Source: Bacteroidota bacterium (GTDB lineage Bacteria; Bacteroidota; Bacteroidia; NS11-12g; UBA955). From it: DNA of 64,000 nt. Numbering within the stretch: position 1 is the stretch's first letter; every line of letters begins with the position of its first letter. Positions 49,481 through 59,616 of this stretch are shown one piece after another. Made by a program: the position numbers and the translations under genes. The notes under the pieces are model-generated. The model was not told the DNA's origin. It was given only the letters and a program-made list of their open reading frames with translations, and did not search any database. Where the stretch lies: NCBI GenBank assembly GCA_018333525.1, contig JAGXTF010000118.1, positions 248,001-312,000 on the forward strand, in the 5' to 3' direction.

Positions 49481-51937
49481 ATGCATTATAGCGCAATACA
49501 AATTCAGGAAATTTTGCAGAGTGCGGAAACTTTGCCATATCCTTCCGCTGTGCTGATGCATGTTAGCTTTGATACTCGCCGAATTCACCAGCCCGCAACC
49601 ACTTTGTTTTTTGCACTATCCGGATTTGTTCGCAGCGGGGAAAATTATATTTCTGAAGCGTATGAAAGGGGAGTGCGAAATTTTGTAATTCCACTGAATT
49701 ACAAAGAGAAATTCTTTGCGGACTCCAATTATTTTCAAGTTCCGGATGTGCGTATTGCAATGCAGCAACTGGCACGTTTTCACAGAGAACAATTCAAGGG
49801 TTTAATGGTTGGAATTACCGGTAGTAATGGCAAAACCATTGTGAAGGAATGGTTGTATCAACTATTGAAAAACGACTTTGAAATTGTGCGAAGTCCCAGA
49901 AGTTTTAATTCATCTATTGGTGTTCCTGTGAGTTTGATGGGAATAGAAAAATGGCACCAACTGGCATTGATAGAAGCAGGAATTTCCGGTTATCATGAAA
50001 TGGAAATTCTGGAAGAAATGATTTATCCGAGTATGGGAATTTTAACCCATTTGGGATCCGCACACGATGAGAATTTTAGCAGCAGACGAGACAAAGCCAG
50101 GGAAAAATTGAAATTGTTTCGCAATTGCGATGTGATTGTATATCCTTACGATACAGAGGAAGTAAGAGAAGAAATTCAGGAATTGAAGGGAAAAAATCCA
50201 CTATTGAAAACCTATAGCTGGGGATGGGGAGAAGGTGCCGGTTTCTGCATTCAACATACCGAAACAAATGGACTTGAAACCACCATTCAATTTCGTAACC
50301 GTTCAATTACACATGAGATTGTTATACCTTTCGCAGATAAAGCGGGTATAGAAAATGCGATGACCTGCCTTTGCGCATTGTCTGCCTTGGAGCGCTGGGA
50401 TCCCGAACATATTCTGGCTTTCAGAAATCTGCAAGGACTGGAAAACCGTTTGGTATTTACCGAGGGAAAAAATGGAAATTATCTGGTGAATGACAGTTAT
50501 TCCAATGACCTGGACAGCCTGGAAGTCGCATTGGATTTTTTGCTGCGACAACAGCCGGATAAGCAGCATATGGTGGTTCTTACGGATTTGGAACAATCGC
50601 ATCCGGATAAAGTGAAATTGTATGAAAAAGTAGCTGAAATGCTCATTTCCAAAAACACCTCCAAATTAATTGCAGTGGGACCTGAAATGGAATTGCATGC
50701 TGCGGCGTTTCAACAGATTCCAACGGTTTTTTTCAGGAATACGGATACTTTAATTAAATCGGCAATACTGGATCGTACTTCCAATATGGCTATTTTGTTA
50801 AAAGGAGCCCGATCCTACAAAATGGAACGCGTATTTGAAAGAATGCGCAAACAAATGCACAAAACCTGGCTGGAAATAGATTTAAATGCTTTAAAAAATA
50901 ATTTTAATTATTTCCGGAATAAAGCCGGAGTCGGCAAAAAAATGATGGCCATGGTAAAGGCTTTCGGATACGGCAGCGGATCTTTTGAGGCGGCCCGTCT
51001 GCTTCAATTTGCCGGTGCAGATTATCTCGCAGTTGCATATACAGATGAAGGAGTTCAATTGCGTCAAAACGGAATTCGATTGCCAATTATGGTAATGAAT
51101 TGCGGAATAGACGATTTGCAGGCATTACTGGATTACAATTTGGAACCGGTGGTTTATAACAAAGAGGGATTGGAAGCTTTTGTTGCGCAATCTGCCGAAA
51201 TAGATATTCATCTTGAAATAGATACAGGAATGCACCGACTTGGATTTGCTCCTGAAAATGTAAATGAATGGTTACATAAATTGCCGGTGCATGTCTCCGT
51301 CGCAAGTGTCTTCAGCCATCTTGCGGCTTCGGAAGCTTTTGAGCATGATGCATTTACACAACGCCAAATGAACCGATTTGAGCAGGTTTGTAAACGCATT
51401 GAAGAAATATTGGGGTACCCGGTTATCAAACATATTTCCAATACCGGAGGAATTTTAAGATTTGATAATTCCAATTTTGATATGGTTCGTTTGGGAATTG
51501 GTTTATACGGAATTGATCCGTCCGGAATTTCCAATCCCGAATTGGAAACGGTGGTAAGTTTAAAATCTACGATATCCCAGATTCGCAAAGTGGATTCCGG
51601 AGATAGTGTTGGTTACGGAAGGCGGGCTGTGGAAATGCATGAGAGAGATATTGCGGTAATTCCCATTGGTTACGCAGATGGAATTATGCGTTTGCTCGGA
51701 AACGGAAATGGAGCGATATGGATAAACGGAAAGCAGGCTTTTTATACCGGAAATATTTGTATGGATATGGCCATGTGCGATGTTACCGGTATGGAATGTA
51801 AAGAAGGAGATGTGGTTGAAATTTTCGGTAAACATATTCCAATTGAAGAAATCGCATCCAAATGTTCTACCATTCCTTATGAAATTCTTACCTCAATTTC
51901 ACCGCGGGTAAGACGTGAATTTGTAGGGGAAAATTGA
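49481..51937 (+). CDS. Bifunctional UDP-MurNAc-tripeptide:D-Ala-D-Ala ligase / alanine racemase
   Basis: N-half Mur ligase (GITGSNGKTIVKEWLYQLL, AGISGYHEMEILEEMIYPSMGILTHLGSAHDENF); C-half Alr (TWLEIDLNALKNNFNYFR, MMAMVKAFGYGSGS, GYADGIMRLLGNGNGAIWINGK, CMDMAMCDVTG). Confidence 0.95.
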   Translation: MHYSAIQIQEILQSAETLPYPSAVLMHVSFDTRRIHQPATTLFFALSGFVRSGENYISEAYERGVRNFVIPLNYKEKFFADSNYFQVPDVRIAMQQLARFHREQFKGLMVGITGSNGKTIVKEWLYQLLKNDFEIVRSPRSFNSSIGVPVSLMGIEKWHQLALIEAGISGYHEMEILEEMIYPSMGILTHLGSAHDENFSSRRDKAREKLKLFRNCDVIVYPYDTEEVREEIQELKGKNPLLKTYSWGWGEGAGFCIQHTETNGLETTIQFRNRSITHEIVIPFADKAGIENAMTCLCALSALERWDPEHILAFRNLQGLENRLVFTEGKNGNYLVNDSYSNDLDSLEVALDFLLRQQPDKQHMVVLTDLEQSHPDKVKLYEKVAEMLISKNTSKLIAVGPEMELHAAAFQQIPTVFFRNTDTLIKSAILDRTSNMAILLKGARSYKMERVFERMRKQMHKTWLEIDLNALKNNFNYFRNKAGVGKKMMAMVKAFGYGSGSFEAARLLQFAGADYLAVAYTDEGVQLRQNGIRLPIMVMNCGIDDLQALLDYNLEPVVYNKEGLEAFVAQSAEIDIHLEIDTGMHRLGFAPENVNEWLHKLPVHVSVASVFSHLAASEAFEHDAFTQRQMNRFEQVCKRIEEILGYPVIKHISNTGGILRFDNSNFDMVRLGIGLYGIDPSGISNPELETVVSLKSTISQIRKVDSGDSVGYGRRAVEMHERDIAVIPIGYADGIMRLLGNGNGAIWINGKQAFYTGNICMDMAMCDVTGMECKEGDVVEIFGKHIPIEEIASKCSTIPYEILTSISPRVRREFVGEN

Positions 51938-51960
51938 CGTCAATGTGCTCATTGACGTCA
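51935..51960. repeat. Perfect inverted repeat overlapping the murF-alr stop codon
   Basis: TGACGTCAATG-TGCT-CATTGACGTCA; each arm contains the palindrome TGACGTCA. Confidence 0.85.
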
Positions 51961-52049
51961 GGAAGGAAGGTTTGCACATTGTGGGGGAGAACTGACGTAA
52001 AATTATGTTAAAAAGTCACATTAGTATCGAATCTCAAATATGATCGCAA

Positions 52050-52706
52050 ATGAGAAAGTTAACCATCTTCATTAGTTTATTTTTCATTTCTTTAAAATAT
52101 GAAATGCTTTTAGGACAAGATACTTTAGTTTTGTCTGCCCCCTTTACTAGTCAACGATTTATCATTGATGAAAATGGCCGATTTACATTTAGATATAGAG
52201 ACTGTACCGGAGTGTCTCTTGGAAAAGGAATCGTAAAAAAAGGGATTTTCAAATGGAAATTTGTTTTCGACAGTGCAATCACTCCAAAGAAACCATTCTT
52301 TGTATGTGATAGCGCATCAAAATATAAGAAATTTCAAATTCTATTTAAATCCATTCAGGATAGCACAGAAATTCAGGATTTTTCATTATATATTAATGGA
52401 CGTTCAAGTATGCTGGTGCTGGATGATCATGGATTTGATCATAGCGGTGATTTGGCAATCGCCGATACAATTGTGGTTGAATATTGGAACGATACAATTA
52501 GAATAGTAAGAGACAAATTGAATTGTAAAAAATTGACTGTATATTTATATGAGTTTCCTGTATATAAAGAAAAAGATAAAGGAACAGTAAAATATCGCAA
52601 ATCTATTTTTTCGAAACGCAAGTTAACTAATCGTTTGGTGCATAAAAGAAGTCGCAATAAGAAACATATTTTAAGATTGTATTTTGGGTTTAAAAGGATT
52701 CACTGA
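52050..52706 (+). CDS. Hypothetical exported protein
   Basis: Signal peptide MRKLTIFISLFFISLKYEMLLGQ; no recognised family. Confidence 0.55.
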   Translation: MRKLTIFISLFFISLKYEMLLGQDTLVLSAPFTSQRFIIDENGRFTFRYRDCTGVSLGKGIVKKGIFKWKFVFDSAITPKKPFFVCDSASKYKKFQILFKSIQDSTEIQDFSLYINGRSSMLVLDDHGFDHSGDLAIADTIVVEYWNDTIRIVRDKLNCKKLTVYLYEFPVYKEKDKGTVKYRKSIFSKRKLTNRLVHKRSRNKKHILRLYFGFKRIH

Positions 52707-52716
52707 TAAATGTGCA

Positions 52717-52750
52717 TAAAAAAACCCCTCCGGCAGTGGAAGGGCTTTTG
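52717..52750. terminator. Probable (possibly bidirectional) intrinsic terminator
   Basis: aaaaaaacccctcc-ggcag-tggaagggctttt between convergent genes; one internal mismatch in the stem. Confidence 0.6.
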
Positions 52751-52796
52751 AAAGGGAACACAAAAGCATAGTTTTATTAGGTGCTGGCAGTCACCT

Positions 52797-53612
52797 TTAT
52801 TTTACCAAAGCGGTAAAATCATTTTTCAAATTCTGATATCCTGTGATATCTACTTTTATGGACCCCACTTGTATAGCTGTTTGTACCCGAATCGGAATTT
52901 TATTGTCGTCATCACTGATCCAAACTGTCATATCGTTTGAGTTTTTGAACACGCGGTCTACTACTAATTTTGGACGCAATTTGATACATCTCACTTTTCC
53001 AATATCTGATTTGATGGTTTCTTTACCCAAATAAGTAAAGTTCAAATTGTAAATTTTGTTATCCAAATAAATATCTATTGGGAAAACCTGATTGGTTTTT
53101 GCATTTTTAAAATCGATGTTTCTGGCATAATAAAGTGCACTTGCTATATCCTGTGTGTATACCGGAATAGTGAGTTCACCATCGGAATTGCGCATTTTTT
53201 TCTTGTCGTGCATGTATATCGCCAAATCTTCATCAAAATATTTATCTTCTCTTACAGTTTTTGCGTAACGCAAAGGGGCAAGACTTTGGTCATCTACCCA
53301 ACTTTGAAATTTATCGCGCACTTTGTATGCCCAGTCGAATGATTTCAGGGTTTCTCCATCCACTTTCATGGAATACGCATTACGGTTGCCAATTTTCGTG
53401 GTTTTTTCGTCTACCGACATGGTAATCAATCCTGCGTTGATAATGCCATAGTGCACCCTAAAATTGAGTTTCTCGCCCGGTTTAAAGGCATTATTCACCA
53501 TCTTTCGATAGGTGAAACCCTGAGTCTCCTGATATTTATCGCGGGTACCAAAGCTCATTGCGGCTGTGGCCAATGCGGCTGCTATCAGGGTTAATGTGAT
53601 ATTCCTTTTCAT
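52797..53612 (-). CDS. DUF3108 domain-containing protein
   Basis: NNAFKPGEKLNFRVHYGIINAGLITMSVDEKT, ALYYARNIDFKNAKTNQVFPIDIYLDNKIYNLNFTYLGKETIKSDIGKVRCIKLRPKLV; start likely MKRNITLT at 53612. Confidence 0.85.
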   Translation of the reverse strand: MKRNITLTLIAAALATAAMSFGTRDKYQETQGFTYRKMVNNAFKPGEKLNFRVHYGIINAGLITMSVDEKTTKIGNRNAYSMKVDGETLKSFDWAYKVRDKFQSWVDDQSLAPLRYAKTVREDKYFDEDLAIYMHDKKKMRNSDGELTIPVYTQDIASALYYARNIDFKNAKTNQVFPIDIYLDNKIYNLNFTYLGKETIKSDIGKVRCIKLRPKLVVDRVFKNSNDMTVWISDDDNKIPIRVQTAIQVGSIKVDITGYQNLKNDFTALVK

Positions 53613-53702
53613 GTGCTGTCCTTTCATGTATACAATTTCCAAAGCTCGTGCCAAACTGTTTACAATAATGAACACAACGAAAAGGGGGGCATCCCCCAAA
53701 AA

Positions 53703-55772
53703 TTATTTGATATGTTCGTAGCTGGCTGCTCCGGAGTTGTCGATATTACTCTCCTGCGGATCTCCCTTTAATTTTAGGGAACTGCCTCCCGATATGCGCG
53801 CATGTATACTTTCAGTGGTCCAGACCTTTACGGAGGAAGCGCCGCTGGCATGTACATCTGCTCTGTTGGATTCCAGATCCAAACTGCTGTAATCGCTGGC
53901 ACCTGAAATATCTAAATTCAAGGATTCCACTTTCCCCTTAAGTTCCGATCTGGATGCACCTTCCAAATCCAGATTCAGCTGGTGAATACGCACCGTTCCC
54001 ATAATTTTTGTTGCACCGGTACATTCTATATCCAGATTTTCAGATTTCCAGTTTTTGAAATGTATTTCTGCAACTCCATTTGCTTCTATTTTCTGCAGGT
54101 CTTTTAAATAGATTCTGATAACTGAAGTTTTATCGAGAAAATCTCCAAAATCTTCATCAATTTCCAAACTGTTTCCATCTGTTTCTATCCAGTCAGGGTG
54201 ATTTAAAATCGGACCTGAAACCAATTCCAGTTTATTACTACCCGATGGAATAATCTGTACATTGAATTTTCCTGAAATCTTTATCCGCTCCAATTGATTG
54301 TCCAGTCTTTTTGTTTGTCCGGAACGACCGTTGTATATACCGGTACCGGTGCTGTCCATAAAAACCGCATCACCAAAAGCAAATAAATTGGCATAATTAT
54401 TTTCAGAAAAATACATGTTCTTTTTGCATTTCACCCATTTCCCTTTCGGAACATAAATGGTATATTTTACCCAATTTAATTCCGAATTTTCCAGGTTTTT
54501 TACATCCGTTCCGGGTTGCAAATTCAATGTATTGTTTCTGATGGAATACGTTTTCGGGAAGTTGGAATGGTTTGGTGCGCCGTAGTATTTGCGGGGACCG
54601 AAGATTTTGTTATGTTGTTCAATATGAAAAAAACTATCATCCGATTGTTCGATATCTTCCAGATAATTTAATGTAAACAAACCGCTCTTTTCTGTATTTA
54701 ATTCTGTGGATTCCAAATACAAAGTATCCCCGGAAACAGGGATCATTTCCTGAAACATGATTTTCTCGGTTTTGTTTCTGAAATTACGTGCGGCATCAAA
54801 TACAAAGGCAAATAAAATCAGAAAAACGATAGTGGTAGCCCAGCTCAGATAACGGCGAGGCATGCGCATTCTTTCGCGGTTTCTGGAATTTCTGAACACG
54901 GCAATTGCAATTACCGCAATAACCAAAAGCAACCAGCTTACCAATGCGATTTTTATGGCAAGTGCATTGCCTCCGGCATTCAATAAAATATCCAATCCAC
55001 TTTGACCGTTTAAAATAAAATTATTGAATTCGGCATGTATATTATCTGTAAAAAATGCGATTAATAATGCAATCAAACACGCTATTAAAAGACCACCGAT
55101 AACAGACATGGCGACATTTACGGCAAACAGCACTACTGCCACAATGGCTTTTGCAATTCCCTGAACAAATGCTGCAAATCTGCTCCTGGTTTGTGTGTTT
55201 TTAAATCGGGATTTTACCTCTGAAAATTCAGATTTAATATTGTCTTCAATATTTTGCAAAGTTGGTCTTTGACCGCGCATCATCAGTTTTTCCGCGGTTG
55301 TCCGGGCTTCCGGCATTACAATCCAAAGGATGATATATAAAGGAATTCCAAATCCAAAAACAAATACAGAAATTGCCCAGCCTACACGTAAGATTACAGG
55401 ATCAATATCAAAATATGCGCCGATTCCACTCCATACCCCAGCCAATATTTTATTATCGGGATCGCGGTACAACCTGCGATGCGGTTCATTATAGGTGAAG
55501 GTTTGTTCCTGGCTGGCTCCATCTAATGGACCCATTTGTGCAATCACATCTTTTACATCTTCCAGGGTGGTAAAGGATCGGTTATTTTCTTTTTGTTTTT
55601 TGTCCAGCAATTCACCAATGCGTTCTTCTATATCACCGACAATTTCGGCAGCACCATCTTCACCGGCGTATTTTTGATGTAAGGCATCGGTGTATTGCCC
55701 AGCAGCAATTGCAGCGTCTTCATCGGCCGTAAGCACATAATGGCCCAGTCGGATATTTACTACTTTATTCAT
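53703..55772 (-). CDS. PspC-domain protein with C-terminal auto-transporter-adhesin-like (DUF2807) region
   Basis: RRLYRDPDNKILAGVWSGIGAYFDIDPVILRVGWAISVFVFGFGIPLYIILWIVMPEA; C-terminal LEANGVAEIHFKNWKSENLDIECTGATKI repeats. Start MNKVVNIRLG at 55772. Confidence 0.88.
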   Translation of the reverse strand: MNKVVNIRLGHYVLTADEDAAIAAGQYTDALHQKYAGEDGAAEIVGDIEERIGELLDKKQKENNRSFTTLEDVKDVIAQMGPLDGASQEQTFTYNEPHRRLYRDPDNKILAGVWSGIGAYFDIDPVILRVGWAISVFVFGFGIPLYIILWIVMPEARTTAEKLMMRGQRPTLQNIEDNIKSEFSEVKSRFKNTQTRSRFAAFVQGIAKAIVAVVLFAVNVAMSVIGGLLIACLIALLIAFFTDNIHAEFNNFILNGQSGLDILLNAGGNALAIKIALVSWLLLVIAVIAIAVFRNSRNRERMRMPRRYLSWATTIVFLILFAFVFDAARNFRNKTEKIMFQEMIPVSGDTLYLESTELNTEKSGLFTLNYLEDIEQSDDSFFHIEQHNKIFGPRKYYGAPNHSNFPKTYSIRNNTLNLQPGTDVKNLENSELNWVKYTIYVPKGKWVKCKKNMYFSENNYANLFAFGDAVFMDSTGTGIYNGRSGQTKRLDNQLERIKISGKFNVQIIPSGSNKLELVSGPILNHPDWIETDGNSLEIDEDFGDFLDKTSVIRIYLKDLQKIEANGVAEIHFKNWKSENLDIECTGATKIMGTVRIHQLNLDLEGASRSELKGKVESLNLDISGASDYSSLDLESNRADVHASGASSVKVWTTESIHARISGGSSLKLKGDPQESNIDNSGAASYEHIK

Positions 55773-56101
55773 TTTGGGGTTGTTTTTAAATTTTTGACGG
55801 TAAGAATAAGTTCTTCCCAATTCGCATCCAATTCCTTTAAATATTGAATGCCGGTTTCTGTAATCTGAAAATATTTTCTGGGAGGACCCTGGGTGCTTTC
55901 TACCCATTTGTAAGTCACCAGTCCACTGTTTTTCAATCTGGACAGCAATGGATACAAGGTGCCTTCTGCAACCAACAATTTGGCATTGGTGAGCATATCG
56001 ATAATATCAGAGGAATAAATCTCTCCCCTGGCAATTACCGAAAGCACGCAATATTCCAAGACTCCTTTGCGCATCTGACTCTGTGTATTCTCCGTTGCCA
56101 T
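55769..56101 (-). CDS. PadR-family transcriptional regulator
   Basis: MRKGVLEYCVLSVIARGEIYSSDIIDMLTNAKLLVAEGTLYPLLSRLKNSGLVTYKWVESTQGPPRKYFQITETG. Confidence 0.95.
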   Translation of the reverse strand: MATENTQSQMRKGVLEYCVLSVIARGEIYSSDIIDMLTNAKLLVAEGTLYPLLSRLKNSGLVTYKWVESTQGPPRKYFQITETGIQYLKELDANWEELILTVKNLKTTPK

Positions 56102-56112
56102 AAATTCCTATG

Positions 56113-56150
56113 CAAAGATATATGTATTATTTGGTATTATGCAATACATA
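56113..56150 (-). promoter_or_regulatory. Candidate PadR-gene promoter (-7 TATCTTTG) and dyad operator TATGTATT-N14-AATACATA
   Basis: 56113-56120 reads TATCTTTG on minus; 56121-56128 and 56143-56150 are perfect 8-bp inverted repeats. Confidence 0.55.
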
Positions 56151-56314
56151 GTAGTAAAAAAGTAAAATATCTCGATAAACATTGGATGAAATGCCATGAA
56201 AGCGAGGGGGATAACATTCCATCCATAATAGTTTGGGGTCGCAAGTGGCATCTATGAGCCAAAAATTCAACACCCTGATCCCTATTCCCTAACCCCTTAT
56301 ATTACCTTCGCGGC

Positions 56315-57334
56315 ATGTCTTCCAACATAAACCTTTTATCATTTAGCAAAGGCAGTGGCTGTGGGTGTAAAATCAATCCCACAGAATTGAAAAGCCTGAT
56401 TGGAGATATCGTGATTCCGGATCATTTTCCGGGATTGGTAGTTGGGAATTCTTTGGCCGATGATTGTTCTGTATTTGATTTGGGAAACGGGAAATTTCTC
56501 TTGCAAACCGTTGATTTTTTTACTCCCATTGTAAATGATGCGTATATTTTTGGAGCTGCAGCAGCAGCGAATTCGCTTAGTGATATATGGGCAATGGGAG
56601 GCAAACCCATTATGGCAAATGCAGTTTTTAGCTGGCCATTAGACAAATTGCCTTTGGATCTTGGAAAAGAAGTACTCCAAGGTGCTTCTGATGTTTGCAA
56701 CAAAGCAGGTGTAGCATTGGCCGGCGGACATAGTATTGACGGGCAGGAACCGCTTTTTGGTCTGAGTGTTACCGGTATTTGCAATGCAGAAAATTTAAAG
56801 CGAAATAACGGTGCGCAAAATGGCGATTTCATTTATCTTACAAAACCTCTGGGTATAGGAATGCTTTCTGCAGCACATAAAAGAGGAGTTTCTACAGAAG
56901 GTCAGGATAAAGCGCTGTTTAATTATTTGCAGGAATTAAATCAAATTGGTGAATCATTGGGTGAAATGGAAGCAGTGCATGCGATAACAGATGTTACCGG
57001 TTTCGGACTTGCAGGACATTTGTTGGAGATGTGCACTGCATCCGGTTTAGGTGCTGAAATAGAGGGGGATAAAATCCCAAAAATTGCGGAAGCAGAAACA
57101 CTTGCATCGCAATTTATTTTACCCGATAATGCGATGCGAAACTGGAATGCATATGAAAAGGAAATTGTATTGCAAAACCAGGTGATTTTCCCCTGGTTGG
57201 TAGACCCGCAAACCAATGGGGGATTACTTTTAGCAGTGGACCCTTTGCAAAAAGAAATTCAGGAATATTTAAAATCTAAAGCAAATTTTATCGGAATATT
57301 TTCCAATAAAATAAATGGATTAAAAGTGAATTAA
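56315..57334 (+). CDS. selD: Selenide, water dikinase (selenophosphate synthetase)
   Basis: SKGSGCGCKINPTELKSLI, DDCSVFDLGNGKFLLQTVDFFTPIVNDAYIFGAAAAANSLSDIWAMGGKPIMANAV, AGGHSIDGQEPLFGLSVTG. Active-site position is Cys, no in-frame TGA. Confidence 0.96.
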   Translation: MSSNINLLSFSKGSGCGCKINPTELKSLIGDIVIPDHFPGLVVGNSLADDCSVFDLGNGKFLLQTVDFFTPIVNDAYIFGAAAAANSLSDIWAMGGKPIMANAVFSWPLDKLPLDLGKEVLQGASDVCNKAGVALAGGHSIDGQEPLFGLSVTGICNAENLKRNNGAQNGDFIYLTKPLGIGMLSAAHKRGVSTEGQDKALFNYLQELNQIGESLGEMEAVHAITDVTGFGLAGHLLEMCTASGLGAEIEGDKIPKIAEAETLASQFILPDNAMRNWNAYEKEIVLQNQVIFPWLVDPQTNGGLLLAVDPLQKEIQEYLKSKANFIGIFSNKINGLKVN

Positions 57335-58311
57335 TTTTTATAGCTCACCGCTTTTACCGCTTTCACAATTCTCTCTACGCTAGGCAAATATTCCTCCACA
57401 AAAGTTGGAGCATATGGCAGCGAAGTATCGTGGCTGGTAACGCGGTGAATGGGCGCATCCAAATAATCAAAAGCACGGCGCTGAACCATATGGCTGATTT
57501 CGCTGGAGATACTTGCCAAAGGCCAGGCTTCTTCCACAATTACCAGGCGGTTTGTTTTTTGTACACTGCGAATAACCGTATCGTAATCAATGGGTCTTAC
57601 TGTGCGCAGGTCTATCAGTTCTGCATCAATACCCTCTGCCGTTAATTCTTCAACTGCTTTTTGTGCGCGAAGCATCATTTTTCCAAAGGATACTATCGTT
57701 ACATCTTTCCCTTCCTTTACCACATCCGCAACCCCAATTGGAATGGTGTATTCGCCATCAGGAATCATTCCTTTGAATCCGTACATTTGCTCGCTTTCCA
57801 TAAAAATTACCGGATTCTCATCGCGAATGGCAGATTTCAACAAACCCTTGGCATCGGCAGGATTGCTGGGAACCACCACCTTTAATCCCGGGGTATTGGC
57901 ATACCAGTTTTCAAAATTCTGGCTGTGTTGTTGGGCAAGTTGTCCGGCGCTGCCGGTAGGTCCGCGAAACACCATGGGCGCCAGGTACTGACCATTGCTC
58001 ATGCTGTTGATTTTAGCTGCGGCATTAATTACCTGGTCGATGGCTACCAGGGAAAAGTTGAAGGTCATGAATTCGCAAATGGGTCTTAGTCCATTCATGG
58101 CTGCACCTACGGCGATACCTGCAAAACCGAGTTCAGCAATTGGAGTATCAATAATCCGTTTGGGACCAAATTCATCCAACATGCCCTGGCTTACTTTATA
58201 TGCGCCATTGTATTCTGCCACTTCTTCTCCAAGAAGAAAAACCTTTTCATCGCGTCTCATTTCTTCCTGCATTGCCTCACGCAGGGCTTCCCTGAACTGA
58301 ACTTCTCTCAT
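57331..58311 (-). CDS. pdhB: Pyruvate dehydrogenase E1 component beta subunit
   Basis: MREVQFREALREAMQEEMRRDEKVFLLGEEVAEYNGAYKVSQGMLDEFGPKRIIDTPIAELGFAGIAVGAAMNGLRPICEFMTFNF. Confidence 0.93.
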   Translation of the reverse strand: MREVQFREALREAMQEEMRRDEKVFLLGEEVAEYNGAYKVSQGMLDEFGPKRIIDTPIAELGFAGIAVGAAMNGLRPICEFMTFNFSLVAIDQVINAAAKINSMSNGQYLAPMVFRGPTGSAGQLAQQHSQNFENWYANTPGLKVVVPSNPADAKGLLKSAIRDENPVIFMESEQMYGFKGMIPDGEYTIPIGVADVVKEGKDVTIVSFGKMMLRAQKAVEELTAEGIDAELIDLRTVRPIDYDTVIRSVQKTNRLVIVEEAWPLASISSEISHMVQRRAFDYLDAPIHRVTSHDTSLPYAPTFVEEYLPSVERIVKAVKAVSYKN

Positions 58312-58447
58312 GATTATTTATGGGGCAACAAAAGTACATAAAAACCAATCATCTGAGGGTATACCGCAATCTTGATGTAATAATTATAAGGGGTATAAAA
58401 TAAAACTACCCCAAATCGAGTTTAACACGTAACAGAAAGGAACAGGC

Positions 58448-59614
58448 ATGAAAAACACACTACTCATAGCCGTCTGCAGTTTAATCCGCATATGCTCCGC
58501 CGCGACAGAAATCAAACAATTTGATTTTTACGGGCGCACGGTGATGGTGCCTTTGGATCCCACCCTGCAACATCTCCGATTTGACAGTAAAAACATTAGT
58601 TTTATCAAAGTGAGCACCCAGTTGAAGGCCATGCACAAACTGGATTTGCCCAATACTTTCCGCCAATTGCGCCAGGAAGCGAAAAAAATGAAACTGGATC
58701 GCGTAGGATATTTTCAGTTAATTAAAGTCTTCAGTATGAAAGCATTTCCGGAACAAAGTGCGGATTTTAGAAAAGCAATTGCATGGTATGGCTTGCGCGA
58801 TGTTGGTATAGATGTGATTCTGGTTGGCAGTCATGATTATTTCAATCTTTTTGTTCGGCTCGATCAGGAACCCGATGGATGCTATTCTATGTCGAGCGGA
58901 GGAAAAAAATATTTCAGCGTAACCAAGGGTGAAATTCCCTACAACAAAATGGAAGTTTTCAGGCCACTTTTATTGCAGGATTCCGCCATGGATCCCCTGA
59001 GTCTGGACATAAGTTGTTTGCCTGAATTGGGAAATTCAATTGTAGGCAGAAGCAGGGAGTTTGAATACAACAACCGAAACTATGTTCTCAATACCAGATA
59101 TAACGCAAATTTGGTGAGTTATATGAATGACCTTCCCAGATTCCGAATCGGTACTCATTTGTACAATCTGAGACCCAGTGAAGAAGCGGGAAAATCGCTG
59201 GATGACAGTTTAAAAATTTGGATGCTGGGTATGAGTTACAGCGAAAAATTGAGTTTTATTCTCAATATGGTACAAAGAGCATTTCCATACAAAGCGGATC
59301 GCGACTATCGCCCAAGAGAAAAACGCAATTTTATTGAGCAAACATTGGCAGATGATTATACGGATTGTGAAGATAAGGCAGCTTTGTTTTGTTATCTCGC
59401 AAAAAATTATCTGAACAGCAATACTATTTTAATTTATAGCCAGAGTGCAACCCATGTTACTGCTGCATTAGAACTGGAAAAAAACGCACCTGGATATACT
59501 TTTAAACTCAACAACAAAGGGTATTTAATTTGTGAAGCAGCATGCACCGGATATAAGCCGGGTGCAACAATTCTAACGCAAAAGCAAATTAAAACAGCTG
59601 AAATTTATCAGTAA
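58448..59614 (+). CDS. Hypothetical exported protein with transglutaminase-like C-D/H motif
   Basis: LADDYTDCEDKAALFCYLAKNYLNSNTILIYSQSATHVTAALEL resembles transglutaminase-like Cys/His catalytic segments. Confidence 0.55.
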   Translation: MKNTLLIAVCSLIRICSAATEIKQFDFYGRTVMVPLDPTLQHLRFDSKNISFIKVSTQLKAMHKLDLPNTFRQLRQEAKKMKLDRVGYFQLIKVFSMKAFPEQSADFRKAIAWYGLRDVGIDVILVGSHDYFNLFVRLDQEPDGCYSMSSGGKKYFSVTKGEIPYNKMEVFRPLLLQDSAMDPLSLDISCLPELGNSIVGRSREFEYNNRNYVLNTRYNANLVSYMNDLPRFRIGTHLYNLRPSEEAGKSLDDSLKIWMLGMSYSEKLSFILNMVQRAFPYKADRDYRPREKRNFIEQTLADDYTDCEDKAALFCYLAKNYLNSNTILIYSQSATHVTAALELEKNAPGYTFKLNNKGYLICEAACTGYKPGATILTQKQIKTAEIYQ

Positions 59615-59616
59615 AT

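Noticed and set aside
49481-51937. MurF-alanine racemase fusion as a novel bifunctional enzyme
   Set aside because: This fusion is already known in Bacteroidota, so it is listed only as a feature.
56315-57334. Selenocysteine-containing SelD
   Set aside because: The active-site region reads ggc tgt ggg tgt (Gly-Cys-Gly-Cys); no in-frame TGA.
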